Positions 63,663 through 64,000 of a stretch of DNA of 64,000 bases are shown here, piece after piece. The stretch lies in NCBI RefSeq assembly GCF_003860465.1, contig NZ_CP034183.1, positions 574,501 to 638,500 of the forward strand, read 5' to 3'. How positions within the stretch are numbered: the first letter of the stretch is position 1; every line of letters begins with the position of its first letter. The DNA comes from Deinococcus psychrotolerans (GTDB taxonomy: Bacteria; Deinococcota; Deinococci; Deinococcales; Deinococcaceae). Under the pieces are notes generated by a model, which was not told the origin of the DNA, made no database searches, and was given only the letters and a program-made list of their open reading frames with translations. A program made the translations under genes and the position numbers.

Positions 63663-64000
63663 GCGTCAGGGTAAATGGGCGGACTTCACGTCTTTCTTAC
63701 AACGCATTTGAAGTGCTGAAAATGCCCAGGAAACAAATCTACGTTTTCACTGTGATCAGCCCCGTTTCATTTCAACTCACCCTGTTCAAGGCTGCTGTCG
63801 TCTGTGACTGACAGGTGACACGGCCCCGCCGGCGTATTCGCCCACCAGTTCGTCGTCTATCAAGGTGTCTTTGGGTTCCAGCCTGTTCGCGGTGGCCTGG
63901 GCCATATTTGGTAACGATGTTAGCCTGTGCTTTCTTGGCCGAACCGATCAATTTGATGCCGGTTTGTGCCAGCGCGGTGGCTTGGCTCTCCACCTCCAGC
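63663..64000. other. Right window end with a partial frame
   Basis: About 340 bp. The first 100 bp upstream of the binding-protein gene show no feature beyond its promoter. The rest may hold the end of a minus-strand gene. Confidence 0.4.
63790..64000 (-). pseudogene. Possible C-terminal gene end, perhaps frameshifted
   Basis: From the right edge one minus-strand frame reads LEVESQATALAQTGIKLIGSAKKAQANIV, then turns into an Arg-rich, unlikely composition after about residue 35. A shifted frame then reads MAQATANRLEPKDTLIDDELVGEYAGG and ends in TGA. Both look like real protein, so a frameshift, or two adjacent genes, is possible near 63900. I cannot name the product. Confidence 0.3.

Overview
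The window looks like chromosomal DNA of a GC-rich Deinococcus-type bacterium. The reasons are the gene families present (LptB-like ATPase paired with a DUF3084 protein, glutamine synthetases I and III in a divergent pair, a giant TamB-like protein, RNase R with long disordered ends, many GGDEF/FecR/solute-binding proteins) and the promoter style: about sixteen genes have a TAnnnT hexamer ending 6-8 nt before the start codon and no Shine-Dalgarno sequence, which is the leaderless-mRNA arrangement known from Deinococcus. The species assignment is inference; no rRNA is present. I saw no prophage, CRISPR array, intact insertion sequence, tRNA or rRNA.

Layout. 0-5.8 kb: divergent miaA/miaB (tRNA A37 isopentenylation and methylthiolation), acylphosphatase, a SAM-I riboswitch controlling metY-metX, and convergent scpB-tsaC. 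5.9-17 kb: orphan pilC, ispH, a hypothetical gene, deoB, lptB plus DUF3084, an orphan sugar-binding protein, plsY and an ABC-F ATPase. 17.2-24.1 kb: a FecR protein overlapping a CHASE2/GGDEF protein with a degenerate active site, an operon of two different FAD/NADPH reductases around an unknown protein, and two small unknown genes. 24.2-33.6 kb: a 9-kb minus-strand run holding livKHMGF followed by dppABC, with hairpins behind each binding-protein gene. 33.8-42.2 kb: glnA and glnN divergent, an AAC(3)-family acetyltransferase, VOC and Nudix proteins, a gamma carbonic anhydrase, an unknown protein and tsaB. 42.2-57.2 kb: a single TamB-like gene of about 10.6 kb, convergent with RNase R. 57.2-64 kb: a looser, more intergenic accessory region with a GAF-GGDEF diguanylate cyclase flanked by two diverged copies of a 69-bp repeat, META-domain and rhodanese-like exported proteins, a second branched-chain amino-acid binding protein, and fragments.

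How the genes fit together. Four tRNA-A37 enzymes (miaA, miaB, tsaC, tsaB) lie within 42 kb. Nitrogen and amino-acid acquisition dominates the centre: liv and dpp uptake next to two glutamine synthetases. Envelope functions recur: LptB-like ATPase, TamB-like lipid-bridge candidate, PlsY, FecR and secreted unknowns. The strongest candidates for new biology are the giant TamB protein with its recent internal duplication, the FecR/degenerate CHASE2-GGDEF pair, the unknown protein between the two reductases, and the 69-bp repeats. All functions are assigned by reading motifs; no database search was run.
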